Source: JANMDU01 sp031375105 (GTDB lineage Bacteria; Pseudomonadota; Gammaproteobacteria; Burkholderiales; Burkholderiaceae_C). Taken from it: a stretch of 53,998 nt of DNA. The notes under the pieces were generated by a model. That model worked only from the letters and a program-made list of their open reading frames with translations. It ran no database searches and had not been told where the DNA came from. The stretch spans positions 1 to 53,998 of the forward strand of contig JANMHJ010000005.1 of assembly GCA_031375105.1 (NCBI GenBank), written 5' to 3'. Of this stretch, positions 1 to 7,280 are shown one piece after another. A program made the translations under genes and the position numbers. Each line of letters starts with the position of its first letter. Position 1 is the stretch's first letter.

Positions 1-1
1 G

Positions 2-361
2 GTGCTCGGAAGAATTGCCAGCGAAGCAGCTCTCCGTTTACGCGGCAAACACAAGGCCATTTATACGCCTCACGTCGATACCGGCGATTTCATCGTCGTT
101 GTGAACGCAGACAAAATCCGCGTCACCGGCAACAAAGCCGAACAAAAGATTTACTACCGCCACAGCGGTCACCCCGGCGGCATCTATGCCACCAAGTTCA
201 AAGACATGCAGGCCAAGCACCCTGGCCGCGCTTTGGAAAAAGCCGTCAAGGGCATGTTGCCCAAAGGCCCTTTGGGTTACGCCATGATCAAAAAGCTCAA
301 GGTCTATGCGGGTGGCGAACACCCACACAGCGCCCAACAGCCCAAGGTCTTGGACATTTAA
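2..361 (+). CDS. rplM: 50S ribosomal protein L13, 5'-truncated by window edge
   Basis: L13 is a primary 23S rRNA-binding protein of the large ribosomal subunit. The 119 visible residues run from the LGRIASE segment to the C-terminal AQQPKVLDI and include the family signatures KGMLPKGPLG and KLKVYAG. Full-length L13 is about 142 residues, so roughly 23 N-terminal residues lie before the window; base 2 is an internal valine codon, not the start. It sits 12 bp upstream of rpsI, the usual rplM-rpsI operon, with an AGGAG ribosome site for rpsI in the gap. Identification is firm. Confidence 0.97.
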   Translation: MLGRIASEAALRLRGKHKAIYTPHVDTGDFIVVVNADKIRVTGNKAEQKIYYRHSGHPGGIYATKFKDMQAKHPGRALEKAVKGMLPKGPLGYAMIKKLKVYAGGEHPHSAQQPKVLDI

Positions 362-373
362 GGAGCCTACAAA

Positions 374-766
374 ATGATTGGTGAATGGAACAATGGCACC
401 GGCCGTCGCAAGAGTAGCGTCGCCCGCGTGTTTCTGAAAAAAGGCTCTGGCAAGATTTCGATCAATGGCAAAGACATCGCTGAATATTTCGGCCGTCAAA
501 CCTCGATCATGATTGCCAAGCAACCCCTGATGTTGACCAACCACGCTGAGACGTTTGATATTCAAATCAACGTGCACGGCGGCGGCGAATCCGGCCAAGC
601 CGGTGCAGCCCGTCACGGCATCACACGTGCCTTGATTGATTACGATGCGATGCTCAAGCCTGCCTTGAGCCAAGCTGGTTTCGTGACGCGCGATGCGCGT
701 GAAGTCGAGCGTAAGAAGGTCGGTTTGCGCAGCGCTCGTCGCCGCAAGCAGTTCTCCAAGCGTTAA
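374..766 (+). CDS. rpsI: 30S ribosomal protein S9
   Basis: S9 is a small-subunit head protein whose basic C-terminal tail reaches the P-site tRNA. The 130-residue product has the expected GTGRRKSSVARV start region, the GGGESGQAGAARHGI segment and the end KKVGLRSARRRKQFSKR, with the universal final KR. Length matches the family. The ATG follows AAGGAGCCTACAAA, a strong ribosome site. It is the last gene of the rplM-rpsI transcript: a strong intrinsic terminator starts 38 bp after its stop codon. Confidence 0.98.
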   Translation: MIGEWNNGTGRRKSSVARVFLKKGSGKISINGKDIAEYFGRQTSIMIAKQPLMLTNHAETFDIQINVHGGGESGQAGAARHGITRALIDYDAMLKPALSQAGFVTRDAREVERKKVGLRSARRRKQFSKR

Positions 767-803
767 TCGCACTGTTGCGGAGCTTCAACACTTCGTCACA
801 ACA

Positions 804-840
804 AGCCGCCAAGTTGCAAAACTTGGCGGCTTTGTTTTTG
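804..840 (+). terminator. Intrinsic terminator of the rplM-rpsI operon
   Basis: A perfect 12-bp stem, AGCCGCCAAGTT (804-815) and AACTTGGCGGCT (820-831), is closed by a GCAA tetraloop and followed by TTGTTTTT. This is a textbook Rho-independent terminator placed just after rpsI. Confidence 0.93.
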
Positions 841-860
841 CAGTAAGCTCTGCATCCCTT

Positions 861-1595
861 ATGCGTTTTAGACTCCTCCGCCGCCGCCTCACCATCAGCG
901 CGCCCAGCATGGCGATTCGCTCAGCCCTGCCTTGGCCGCTGCGCTGGGCTGCGGCTGCCTTGGTGCTGGGCTTTTGTGCGGCGATAGGCCTGTGGGCTTT
1001 TGAGCTGGGCAAAGACTTGGCCGGCATTGATGACAATGCCAAAGAAGAATTGGTCAAGCTGCGCACGGAAGTGGCTTCTCTCAAAGACCAGCGCGACAAA
1101 GCGCAATCGATTTTGAACACTTCAGGCAGCTTGCTGACTGCTGAAAAAGCCACGCAAGACAGGCTGCTCGCGCAGACCAAGCAGCTCGAAGCTGAAAACC
1201 GCGCCTTGCGCGATGATTTGGGTTTCTTTGAAAAACTCATCCCAGCAGGCGGCAACGAAGGCGTGGCCATTCGGGGCTTGCATGCTGAGGCTTTGAATGC
1301 CGGGGCGCAGCTCAAATGGCAGGTCTTGGTGATTCAGCCTACCAAAAATGCGCCGACCTTCAATGGCAAACTGGAAATCACGCTCTCTGGCCTGCAAGGC
1401 GGTGCAGCCGGAACGGGCGCAGGCGGCAAGCCTTGGACGCAGGTGGTGGGCGGCGCAGCGCAAGTCTTGCAATTCACGCAATACCGTCGCCTGGAAAACG
1501 TGGTCGACCTGCCGCCCCAAGTCGTGGTAAAACAGTTGTCCGCCAAAGTGATCGAAGGCACGGCAACACGCGCTGTGCAGAGCTTGAAGCTTTGA
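861..1595 (+). CDS. DUF6776-like inner-membrane coiled-coil protein
   Basis: Function unknown. The 244-residue product has an arginine-rich cytoplasmic N-terminus, one membrane helix (about residues 28-50: WAAAALVLGFCAAIGLWAF), then a coiled coil (about 60-120, with LRTEVASLKDQRDKA and TKQLEAENRALRDDL) and a C-terminal soluble beta-rich domain ending in AVQSLKL. The layout resembles divisome and envelope proteins with a membrane anchor and periplasmic coil. The start ATG at 861 was chosen because it falls after the rpsI terminator; an in-frame opening runs upstream through that hairpin and is not believable. It is followed by bactofilin after 40 bp, so the two probably share a transcript and a cell-shape or envelope role. 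The family name is from gene order and architecture, not a search. Confidence 0.8.
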   Translation: MRFRLLRRRLTISAPSMAIRSALPWPLRWAAAALVLGFCAAIGLWAFELGKDLAGIDDNAKEELVKLRTEVASLKDQRDKAQSILNTSGSLLTAEKATQDRLLAQTKQLEAENRALRDDLGFFEKLIPAGGNEGVAIRGLHAEALNAGAQLKWQVLVIQPTKNAPTFNGKLEITLSGLQGGAAGTGAGGKPWTQVVGGAAQVLQFTQYRRLENVVDLPPQVVVKQLSAKVIEGTATRAVQSLKL

Positions 1596-1635
1596 AGCGA
1601 TGTTTGATTGATTTGATTTGCTTGAGGAGCACGCA

Positions 1636-2028
1636 ATGTTTGGCAAGAAAAAACAACCCCCGATCCGCAGCCTGATTGCCCCCGGCAGTGACATCCGTGG
1701 CAATTTGAAATTCACCGACGGCCTGCGAATTGACGGCAGTGTGCACGGCGATATCCATGCCAACACCGAGCATCCCAGTCTGCTGGTGGTGAGCGAGTCG
1801 GCAGTGGTGGAAGGCGAAATCCATGCGGATCACGTCATCATCAACGGCAAAGTCAACGGCCCGGTGTATGCCACCGAGCTGCTCGAATTGCAGCCCAAAG
1901 CGCATATTGAGGGCGATATTCACTACAAAGCACTTGAAATGCACCAAGGTGCCGTCATCTCTGGACAATTGAAACCGATGCTCGCGGGCGAAAAGCCAGC
2001 GTTGAAGTTGGCTGCAAACAACGGCTGA
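1636..2028 (+). CDS. Bactofilin family cytoskeletal protein
   Basis: Bactofilins are nucleotide-free polymerising scaffold proteins that form a right-handed beta-helix and often position cell-wall enzymes. The 130-residue product shows the typical short basic N-tail (MFGKKKQPPIRSLIAPG), then repeating beta-helix rungs such as GNLKFTDGLRIDGSVHGDI and GEIHADHVIINGKVNGPV, and a disordered C-terminal tail. The ATG at 1636 is preceded by GAGGAG at 1624-1629; a TTG 18 bp earlier would overlap that ribosome site. It probably forms an operon with the upstream membrane coiled-coil gene. Confidence 0.93.
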   Translation: MFGKKKQPPIRSLIAPGSDIRGNLKFTDGLRIDGSVHGDIHANTEHPSLLVVSESAVVEGEIHADHVIINGKVNGPVYATELLELQPKAHIEGDIHYKALEMHQGAVISGQLKPMLAGEKPALKLAANNG

Positions 2029-2052
2029 TGCACCTGAGCCAGCAGGTTTACT

Positions 2053-2068
2053 CCGAATAGGTTAGTAT
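2053..2068 (+). promoter_or_regulatory. Possible IscR-like site upstream of erpA
   Basis: CCGAATAGGTTAGTAT lies 33-49 bp before erpA and partly resembles the IscR type-1 consensus (YYGACTRWWWYAGTCRR). Several positions differ, so this is only a weak candidate, suggested because iron-sulfur assembly genes are often under IscR. Confidence 0.25.
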
Positions 2069-2101
2069 TTCACTCAAGTTTTATCTCCCGAAGGAATCGC
2101 C

Positions 2102-2467
2102 ATGAGCGCTTTAGCCGAAAACATCCAAACCGAGATGCCCTCACCCATCGTCTTCACCGACAGCGCCGCCGTGAAAGTGGCAGATCTGATCGCCGAAGAA
2201 GGCAACCCTGATTTGAAGCTGCGCGTGTTCGTGCAGGGCGGCGGCTGCTCCGGTTTCCAATACGGCTTCACCTTCGATGAAATCACCAACGAAGATGACA
2301 CCGTGTTGCATAAAAATGGCGTGCAGCTCTTGGTCGATGCCATGAGCTACCAATACCTCGTGGGCGCAGAGATTGACTACAAAGAAGACCTGCAAGGTGC
2401 TCAGTTTGTGATCAAAAATCCCAACGCCACCAGCACTTGCGGCTGTGGCTCCTCGTTCTCATCTTGA
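2102..2467 (+). CDS. erpA: A-type iron-sulfur carrier ErpA
   Basis: ErpA receives Fe-S clusters from the Isc scaffold and passes them to apo-proteins, including isoprenoid and respiratory enzymes. The 121-residue product has the three conserved cluster cysteines of A-type carriers: one in GGCSGFQYGF (about residue 50) and two in the C-terminal CGCGSSF. The N-terminus is typical of beta-proteobacterial ErpA. The ATG follows CGAAGGAATCGCC. It is a single gene bounded by a terminator at 2483-2511. Confidence 0.95.
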   Translation: MSALAENIQTEMPSPIVFTDSAAVKVADLIAEEGNPDLKLRVFVQGGGCSGFQYGFTFDEITNEDDTVLHKNGVQLLVDAMSYQYLVGAEIDYKEDLQGAQFVIKNPNATSTCGCGSSFSS

Positions 2468-2482
2468 TTTAAATCAAATCAT

Positions 2483-2511
2483 AAAAAAACCGCCTTCGAG
2501 GCGGTTTTTTT
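2483..2511. terminator. Bidirectional intrinsic terminator between erpA and the convergent GST gene
   Basis: The stem CCGCCT/AGGCGG is closed by a UUCG-type loop and flanked by seven A on the left and seven T on the right. It can terminate erpA on the plus strand and the glutathione S-transferase gene (ending at 2544) on the minus strand. Confidence 0.93.
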
Positions 2512-2543
2512 GCTGCGAAATGCGCAAGGTGTCAGCACGCGCA

Positions 2544-3173
2544 TCAAAATACAACGCGCAGCCCTACCGGCTGTTTCTTCATGCAGTCTGCAAAAAGCTT
2601 CGATTCCAGCCATTGACTCAGCCAAAGCTGTGTCAATGGCAGCGCCTGCGCGTCAAACCAAGCCATGTCCACAGCGCGAAACTGTCGGATGAACGGGAAT
2701 ATCGCCAAATCAGCAGCGCATGGCTGCATGCCGCCCAAATACTGCTCAGCAGACAGGCACCGCTCCAGCGATTGCAGTAGGCCTTGCATGGCCTCGCTGC
2801 GATGGACTTCACGTCCGCAGTCTGCAAATTTCTCGGGATATTTGTAGCGATCTAAATGGTGCTTGAAAGGGCCATCGTTGAGTGCCACTAAAGCCAAGTT
2901 GCCGCTCGTCTGTGACCTTGTCCAAATGCCCTGTGCGTCATGCACTTGGAAAGCCCAGCGCATGATGTCTAAGCTTTGCTCGATCACCGTGCCATCAGGT
3001 AACACCAGCACCGGCACCGTGCCTTTGGGTGAGAGGCTCAGCATTTCAGGTGGCTTTTGCTTTAAAGTGATCTCGTAGGCATCAAACTCGACAGCCGCTT
3101 GAAGCAACGCCATCCGAGTGCGCATGGCATACGGGCAGCGGCGGTATGTGTAGAGCAGGGGGCGCAAGGTCAT
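2544..3173 (-). CDS. Glutathione S-transferase family protein
   Basis: The predicted cytosolic product is 209 residues. The N-terminal thioredoxin-like domain starts RPLLYTYRRCPYAMRTRMAL, with a CPYA motif like that of glutaredoxins and beta/omega-class GSTs, and contains PKGTVPVLVLPDGTVIEQS, which supplies the cis-proline and glutathione-binding ES-like motif. The C-terminal half is all helical (ADLAIFPFIRQFRAVD is the capping region). Specific substrate is unknown. The start at 3173 gives the normal GST N-terminus but lacks a purine-rich ribosome site, and this ATG overlaps the stop of a transposase remnant, so the native promoter was probably replaced by an insertion. Confidence 0.88.
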   Translation of the reverse strand: MTLRPLLYTYRRCPYAMRTRMALLQAAVEFDAYEITLKQKPPEMLSLSPKGTVPVLVLPDGTVIEQSLDIMRWAFQVHDAQGIWTRSQTSGNLALVALNDGPFKHHLDRYKYPEKFADCGREVHRSEAMQGLLQSLERCLSAEQYLGGMQPCAADLAIFPFIRQFRAVDMAWFDAQALPLTQLWLSQWLESKLFADCMKKQPVGLRVVF

Positions 3174-3277
3174 GGGAGGTTGCGGAAAGATGCGGCTGTG
3201 CGGCACCGCTGGGGAACAAGTGGCTCTACGCGAGCCCAAAAATCGTCCGTGACTTCCCATGCCTTTGCTTTGCTCAT
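3170..3277 (-). pseudogene. N-terminal remnant of an IS5/IS1182-like transposase
   Basis: A 35-codon frame starts MSKAKAWEVTDDFWARVEPL, the typical opening of IS5-superfamily transposases (aromatic/acidic DDxWxRVEPLxP). After about residue 24 the sequence no longer looks like transposase and stops at the GST start codon. The rest of the element, including the DDE catalytic region, is absent, so this is a dead insertion-sequence scar. The identification rests on the first 24 residues only. Confidence 0.6.
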
Positions 3278-3356
3278 CGCAGCTCCATTCGCGAAAATCG
3301 CGTATGGAGTGAGATTATTCTTTATTTACGGATCAGTTCTAAATCTCGGCCGCTAC

Positions 3357-4025
3357 TCACCTTTCTCGTGCAGCTAAAAACACTGAAAGTTCTTTCAGCA
3401 CGGTCTGAACGGCTAGGTTTGCGGCAATGACGCCACCATGTGCGTCTTCGCTCTTTGAAGTGATGGTGGCGTCAAATTCGCGCCATGCCAAAACTCGACG
3501 TGTTCTGTCATCGACAAGGTAGGCGCGCAGGGTGAATCGAACCCTGCTGGGCTGGGTCAAAAATTCGTGTTGCAGACGAATGATCTCGGTGTCCAGTCGC
3601 AAGTCACCCGAGGCAATGGCCGATGTGAGGGCGACGGCGCGAAAACTCGCCGACTCGGCTATAGCACCGACCAACAAAGGCCCAAGCATGCGTGCGGGCG
3701 GGTCTAGCCATTCGCTTTGCGCAAAATATGCCAGTTTGAATGGCTCGCGCAAATACATGATGCGCGAGCTGTCGAAACCGGCGGCTGCGTGGGGTGGGTT
3801 GACGATGAGCGTCTGGCCATTGGTTGGCAAGGCGGCGAGAGGCGCAACGGTTGGTTGACTGGCATCTAGGGAGTAAAAGGTGGGATGGGACGTTTTGGTT
3901 GGACTCAATGCACTGCAACCCAACAGCGGCGTAAAAACGAAGACAAAGACAAGTGCAAGGGCCGCTACATGGCAATGGGTTATGGCAAGCGCAAAGCGCA
4001 ACAAAGCTAGACGCGTTATGTTCAT
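3357..4025 (-). CDS. ABC-type transport auxiliary lipoprotein (PqiC/MlaE-system type)
   Basis: A 222-residue predicted lipoprotein: hydrophobic signal then lipobox LLGC (Cys37). The mature part contains TFYSLD, LIVNPPHAAAGFDSSRIMYL and KLAYFAQSEWLDPPARML, the typical pattern of the ABC-transporter auxiliary lipoprotein family (PqiC-like) that caps MCE-type lipid transport systems at the outer membrane. Its ATG overlaps the stop of the MCE gene in an ATGA junction, so translation is coupled. Last gene of the permease-ATPase-MCE-lipoprotein operon. Confidence 0.85.
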   Translation of the reverse strand: MNITRLALLRFALAITHCHVAALALVFVFVFTPLLGCSALSPTKTSHPTFYSLDASQPTVAPLAALPTNGQTLIVNPPHAAAGFDSSRIMYLREPFKLAYFAQSEWLDPPARMLGPLLVGAIAESASFRAVALTSAIASGDLRLDTEIIRLQHEFLTQPSRVRFTLRAYLVDDRTRRVLAWREFDATITSKSEDAHGGVIAANLAVQTVLKELSVFLAARER

Positions 4026-4951
4026 GGTTTGGTTTCCTTTTCGCCGGGCCCGGGTGGCAATGGTTTGCGCCCAAACAACAAGCCGCGTGGATCTCGTTCA
4101 GTCTGTTCGCTCAGGCGACGAAGCGATGTTGTGAGCGCGCCGAGCTCGCCCATGAGTCGTTCCAGCTCGGGCAGTGTTTCAGTGCCGAAACGCTTGATAT
4201 CTGCGCCTACGGCATCAACGGTTTTGCCTGCGCTGGCGCTGGTAAGTGCGACTTCATTTCCCATTTTCTCAAGGGCATCGGCGCTGCGCCCAACGCGATC
4301 AACGACCGGGCCCATCTGTGCGGTCACTTTGGATGCGTTTTCAAAGGTTTTCGCAGCGCTGGCTATGCCCGCATCCAAAGTGTCTTTTCTGGCCGCGAGC
4401 GTGTGGGCGACGATGGCAATGTCGGCCAGTGAATTTTTAAAGGCGATGCGATTCTCTTCATTCAGAATGGCATTGATGCTGTTTGAAGTACTGTCCAGTT
4501 TTTCCAGCACATTTGTAAGCACGTTCTCCAGCCGGGCACTGAGCGACGGTTTGGTGCGGATTACAGGATACTTGTATCCCGGACTGACGGTCAGCAATGG
4601 CGCGGTGATTGCGCCGCCACTGAGCTCGACGTAGGCAATACCGGTCAGGCCTTGTGTCTTCAGGATGGCAACTGTATCAATCTTGATGGGCGTGCCCCGT
4701 TGAATGGCGAATAGCAGGTTCACGCGTTGCGGATTGGTGGGGTCGAGCTCAATTGCACGCACTTTTCCCACGTCAACGCCGTTGTATTTAACGGGTGCGT
4801 TTAGGTTCAGGCCCGCGACCGACTCATCTTCCAGGGCAAGGTAGAGATCGTACTTTTTTTGCAGTGCACCACCCGAAGCAAGCCACAGCACAGCGGCGAT
4901 GACAACGGCGCTCAGCGCAAGCACAAAGGTACCCACCAGCGTGTAGCTCAC
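4022..4951 (-). CDS. MlaD/MCE-domain lipid-transport protein
   Basis: This 309-residue protein has one N-terminal membrane helix (about residues 4-26), then an MCE/MlaD domain (YDLYLALEDESVAGLNLNAPVKYNGVDVGKVRAIELD, followed by the RGTPIKIDTVAILKTQGLTGIAYVEL core) and a long C-terminal helical region with hydrophobic heptads and a polar tail. MCE proteins form periplasmic hexamers that carry phospholipids between membranes. It overlaps the ATPase gene upstream by 4 bp and the lipoprotein gene downstream by 4 bp. It is a parallel system, not necessarily the canonical Mla locus, since mlaB/mlaC are absent. Confidence 0.92.
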   Translation of the reverse strand: MSYTLVGTFVLALSAVVIAAVLWLASGGALQKKYDLYLALEDESVAGLNLNAPVKYNGVDVGKVRAIELDPTNPQRVNLLFAIQRGTPIKIDTVAILKTQGLTGIAYVELSGGAITAPLLTVSPGYKYPVIRTKPSLSARLENVLTNVLEKLDSTSNSINAILNEENRIAFKNSLADIAIVAHTLAARKDTLDAGIASAAKTFENASKVTAQMGPVVDRVGRSADALEKMGNEVALTSASAGKTVDAVGADIKRFGTETLPELERLMGELGALTTSLRRLSEQTERDPRGLLFGRKPLPPGPGEKETKP

Positions 4952-5790
4952 TTTGGTTTCGATGATGGGACTCCTAAAGGCGTGTCGGCCAATGGCTCCG
5001 CCTGTTGATGTGCGACCCGGGCGCGCGGGCCGTCAAAGAATTGGCGAACAGATGGATTGTCCATCTTTGAGAGTGCTTCCATCGAGCCTATGCCCTGCAC
5101 AGTGCCTTCGCCCAGCACCGCTACCCGGTCGGCCACTTGCCACAACAGATCGAGGTCATGGGTGATCATCACAATCGTCAGGCCGAAGGTATCGCGCAGC
5201 TTAAGCACCAGTTCGTCGACCCCGCCCGCGCTGTAGGGATCCAGCCCCGCAGTTGGCTCATCCAGAAACAGCAGCTCTGGGTCCAGCGATAACGCGCGAG
5301 CCAGCGAAGCCCGCTTCATCATGCCGCCACTCAACTCGGACGGATATTGCGCACCGACTTCCGGTTCCAGGCCAGTCATGGCAAGCTTCCATGCCGCTAT
5401 CTCATCAATCAATGGGTCTCCCAGATCAGAGTGCTCGCGCAAGGGCAGGCCAATGTTTTCATTCACCGTCAGTGCGCCAAATAAGCCCCCATGTTGAAAC
5501 ATGACACCCCAGCGCTGTCGCAAAGCCTGCGCATCCACTTCATTAATACTGAGCAGATCGTTACCCAGCACATGAATCTCCCCGGCACTGGGCTTGTGAA
5601 GCAGAATCATTTCGCGAAGCAAAGTTGACTTTCCGGAGCCACTGCCGCCAATCAGTGCAAAAATTTCGCCGCGCTTCACTGACAAATCCACATTTTTGTG
5701 AACAACATGGTCACCAAAGCGTGTTTCGACGTTTCTGAGTTCAATGACCAACTCATCTTTGGTTGCCGGGGCTTCAAGCGTGGGCTGCAT
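4948..5790 (-). CDS. MlaF-like ABC transporter ATP-binding protein
   Basis: The 280-residue ATPase energises the adjacent MlaE permease. Visible motifs are Walker A GGSGSGKST (about residue 48), the Q-loop region in WGVMFQHGG, the signature LSGGMMKRASLARAL, Walker B LLFLDEPTAGLD and the switch His in MITHDLDLL. The ATG at 5790 lies one base after the permease stop codon and gives the normal MlaF N-terminus; an upstream in-frame start would lie within the permease gene. Translation is likely coupled to both neighbours. Confidence 0.94.
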   Translation of the reverse strand: MQPTLEAPATKDELVIELRNVETRFGDHVVHKNVDLSVKRGEIFALIGGSGSGKSTLLREMILLHKPSAGEIHVLGNDLLSINEVDAQALRQRWGVMFQHGGLFGALTVNENIGLPLREHSDLGDPLIDEIAAWKLAMTGLEPEVGAQYPSELSGGMMKRASLARALSLDPELLFLDEPTAGLDPYSAGGVDELVLKLRDTFGLTIVMITHDLDLLWQVADRVAVLGEGTVQGIGSMEALSKMDNPSVRQFFDGPRARVAHQQAEPLADTPLGVPSSKPK

Positions 5791-5791
5791 G

Positions 5792-6943
5792 TCACAGATC
5801 CAGCGCACTGAACGCAACTGAAAAAAGGGCATCAGCAACGATCACCAGAAAAATCGATTGAACAACGCTGCGTGTGGTTTGCCTGCCTACGCTATCGGCG
5901 CCCCCTTTGGTGCGAAAACCCTGAAAGCAACCCACAATGGCAATAATCGCGGCGAACACCGGTGCCTTGCAGATCCCGATGAGGTAAGAAGTTGGGCTTA
6001 CTGCTTTGACAAATCGATCCAGAAACTCATTGAAGCTCACATCGAGTTGGCTGCGCGCCATGATCATGCCCCCAAATACACCGAGAACATCGGCAAACGC
6101 AGTCAACAGCGGCATGGCGATCATCAATGCAATGATTTTTGGAACAACCAGTAAATCCATCGGTGCTATCCCAATGGTGCGCATAGCGTCAATCTCTTCT
6201 GTCACCGCCATGGTGCCAATCTGGGCGGCATAGGCCGATCCAGATCGACCGGCGATGATGATCGCGGTGATCAAGGGTGCAAATTCGCGCAACATGGACA
6301 AGCCCACCAGATCCGCTACAAAAATGTTGGCGCCGTATTGCCTGAGTTGATTTGCACCTTGGTAGGCCACTACAATACCAAGCAAAAAGGCAAGCAAACC
6401 TACGATGGGCAAAGCATCAAAACCGGCACTGCGAATGTTAAAGAGAACAGGTCGCCAGCGCATGCGCCCGGGATGCGTGATGCAGCCCCAAAATGCAATG
6501 GCACTCTCGCCCAAAAATGATAGCAGGGCCAAAGCCTGTTCCATGGCATCTGCAACGGACTGGCCAGTGCGATGGAGTATGCTGAGCGGTGAAGTAGCAA
6601 CTCTAGCGGGGACTTTTGCCTGGTCTGCTACATGCCGCGTCACCACGTCAAGCAGCTTGCTTAAATCGGGTCGCAAACCGTTCAAGGTAACCGGCGTGCC
6701 TTCGCTTTGCAGTCGCATGATTAGCTTGTGTAAGACCCATGCGCCAGCTGTGTCTAATGCTTCAATGCCGGTTGCATCTGCCATGACTGGTTTTGCGGTT
6801 GCCGCTGCTGGCCTTGGAAACTTGACAGCAGCCAGTTGAGGCTGAACTGCTCCAATGGCACGCGCCGTCCACGAGCCTTTCAGAGTAAGCACCCCAGATA
6901 TTGGCTGGGTCATGGCAGCTAGTTTTGAAGGAATTGTTGGCAT
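5792..6943 (-). CDS. STAS-MlaE fusion ABC permease
   Basis: The 383-residue protein joins an N-terminal STAS/MlaB-like domain (about residues 15-110, with ATGIEALDTAGAWVLHKL) to an MlaE permease domain (about 130-383, five or six helices) with the diagnostic REFAPLITAIIIAGRSGSAYAAQIGTM and EEIDAMRTIGI motifs. It is the membrane part of a phospholipid transporter and the first gene of the four-gene operon. Start choice is uncertain: ATG 6943 or 6913; the open frame continues to 7222, but that stretch looks non-coding and carries an operator-like half-site. Neither start has a good ribosome site. Confidence 0.88.
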   Translation of the reverse strand: MPTIPSKLAAMTQPISGVLTLKGSWTARAIGAVQPQLAAVKFPRPAAATAKPVMADATGIEALDTAGAWVLHKLIMRLQSEGTPVTLNGLRPDLSKLLDVVTRHVADQAKVPARVATSPLSILHRTGQSVADAMEQALALLSFLGESAIAFWGCITHPGRMRWRPVLFNIRSAGFDALPIVGLLAFLLGIVVAYQGANQLRQYGANIFVADLVGLSMLREFAPLITAIIIAGRSGSAYAAQIGTMAVTEEIDAMRTIGIAPMDLLVVPKIIALMIAMPLLTAFADVLGVFGGMIMARSQLDVSFNEFLDRFVKAVSPTSYLIGICKAPVFAAIIAIVGCFQGFRTKGGADSVGRQTTRSVVQSIFLVIVADALFSVAFSALDL

Positions 6944-7280
6944 GTGAGGCAACAATAGACGAAGAGTACCACTTCGTATGTGCGTTGGCGAACATGGGTG
7001 ACAAACATGCCAATTGACACGCAAAGCCTTTAGTCCATCTGCCTGTGCTCTAAAGACGAACAAAGTGTTTGCGGCGTGATCAACTTGTCGAGCGACTTTG
7101 CCGCCCCCTCCCCCACAATATTTGCTAGCGCACGGACGGGTGGGATAGCATCTAACGATGCCGGTGAGTTGGCACATCAATACCGAAACATTGATACACC
7201 CCTGCGTGTCTATTATTGACACATTGGAGTTCTGTCATGCGGACTAGCAATGCTCAGCTCCACCAAATATTCAGCAGTAC
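6944..7280. other. Leader region of the MlaE-type operon
   Basis: About 340 bp between the permease start and the end of the next gene. The frame is open on the minus strand but has no recognisable protein. It contains a half-match to the recurrent operator at 7119-7134 and otherwise nothing I can assign. Confidence 0.4.
7119..7134 (-). promoter_or_regulatory. Half-conserved copy of the TGTGC-N6-GCACA operator
   Basis: TATTTGCTAGCGCACG keeps the GCTAGC centre and one GCAC arm, with GGACGGG following as in other copies (GTC-flank). The other arm is lost. It lies 176 bp before the MlaE-type permease start. Confidence 0.4.

Noticed and set aside
38..772. Long open frame on the minus strand through rplM and rpsI
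   Set aside because: Antisense shadow of two certain ribosomal protein genes; no recognisable domain.
2464..2477. Perfect TTGATTTAAATCAA FNR-like box
   Set aside because: It overlaps the erpA stop codon and the terminator, with no gene start downstream on either strand, so it is probably chance in AT-rich sequence.
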